64,000 nt of DNA from Dyella lipolytica (GTDB lineage Bacteria; Pseudomonadota; Gammaproteobacteria; Xanthomonadales; Rhodanobacteraceae): the NCBI RefSeq assembly GCF_030160075.1, contig NZ_BSNQ01000003.1, forward strand, positions 1,898,373 to 1,962,372, in the 5' to 3' direction. The position numbers and the translations under genes are program-made. This document shows, piece by piece, positions 63,898-64,000 of this stretch. The notes beneath the pieces were generated by a model. The model had not been told where the DNA came from, did no database searches, and saw only the letters and a program-made list of their open reading frames with translations. Each line of letters begins with the position of its first letter. The first letter of the stretch is position 1.

Positions 63898-64000
63898 TAG
63901 GGCCTGTTCGCACTATTCGCGTGGCCCGCGCCGGGAGCTGTTTGCGCGCCAGCCAAGGAAGAGCGAAGGAGTGTACGTCCGTACACGACTGAGCGATGAC
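63898..64000. repeat. Probable dispersed intergenic repeat, cut by the window edge
   Basis: The last 100 nt after aroB are non-coding and carry a perfect palindrome GTGTACG-TC-CGTACAC at 63971-63986. They lie inside a segment that looks like the left arm of a longer inverted repeat (GAGCTGTTTGCGCGCC). The other arm would lie beyond the window. Confidence 0.4.

Overview
The window is GC-rich, densely packed bacterial chromosome with housekeeping gene orders typical of Gammaproteobacteria of the Xanthomonadales type. A member of Rhodanobacteraceae or Xanthomonadaceae is the best guess. The reasons are the thrS-infC-rpmI-rplT-pheST order, a Pil-Chp type IV pilus chemosensory cluster without pilK next to gshB and a TonB gene, pilT/pilU beside proC-yggT, and algH-ruvX-pyrB. 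The species cannot be named from sequence reading alone. I see no prophage, CRISPR array, rRNA operon or transposase gene.

Layout. 1-6.1 kb, minus strand: translation operon thrS, infC (apparent ATC start), rpmI, rplT, pheS, pheT (cut by the window edge). 6.3-10 kb: a sugar-nucleotide epimerase, a HemJ-like membrane protein, tRNA-Val(GAC) and uvrB. 10-13.3 kb: a pseudopilin, a LemA/TPM-domain operon and dgkA. 13.5-17 kb: a POT peptide transporter and a RegB/RegA-like redox two-component pair. 17-21.5 kb: an isoaspartyl peptidase, a single-chain 3-oxoacid CoA-transferase, and a second two-component pair whose kinase has lost its ATP-binding motifs. 21.5-28 kb: tesA facing a YbbA/YbbP-like ABC exporter, a glutathione transferase, an anion permease and a GSGD-repeat secreted protein. 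28 kb: a 290-bp element with perfect 29-bp terminal inverted repeats that enclose three stem-loops. This is the most unusual structure in the window.

28.3-32 kb, minus strand: five genes (gspN, an inositol-phosphatase-like gene, nudE, cysQ, mazG) joined by 4-nt stop/start overlaps. 32-34.8 kb: bioA, a small exported protein and rsmE. 34.8-46.3 kb, minus strand: pilG-pilH-pilI-pilJ-chpA-chpB-like-chpC-like, which controls twitching motility. The methyltransferase gene pilK is absent and the CheB-like domain is degenerate, so methylation-based adaptation may be lost. The divergent gshB-tonB pair follows. 48.5-52.4 kb: yqgE/algH, ruvX, pyrB and a large lipoprotein. 52.4-55 kb: the retraction ATPases pilU and pilT, then a second inverted-repeat element. 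55-64 kb: proC, yggT, a secreted protein, a cytosolic BtuF-like protein, yjbQ, pdxH, a glycerate-kinase-like P-loop protein, dodecin, an orphan RcsB-like regulator, a YeeZ-like dehydrogenase, and aroK-aroB. The window ends inside what looks like another dispersed repeat.

The strongest functional theme is surface motility: PilT/PilU motors, the Pil-Chp signalling array, a TonB protein beside pilG, and a FimT/GspH-like pseudopilin. The most promising leads for something undescribed are the 290-bp structured element, the kinase that appears unable to bind ATP, and several RNA or DNA dyads placed exactly at start codons or promoters.
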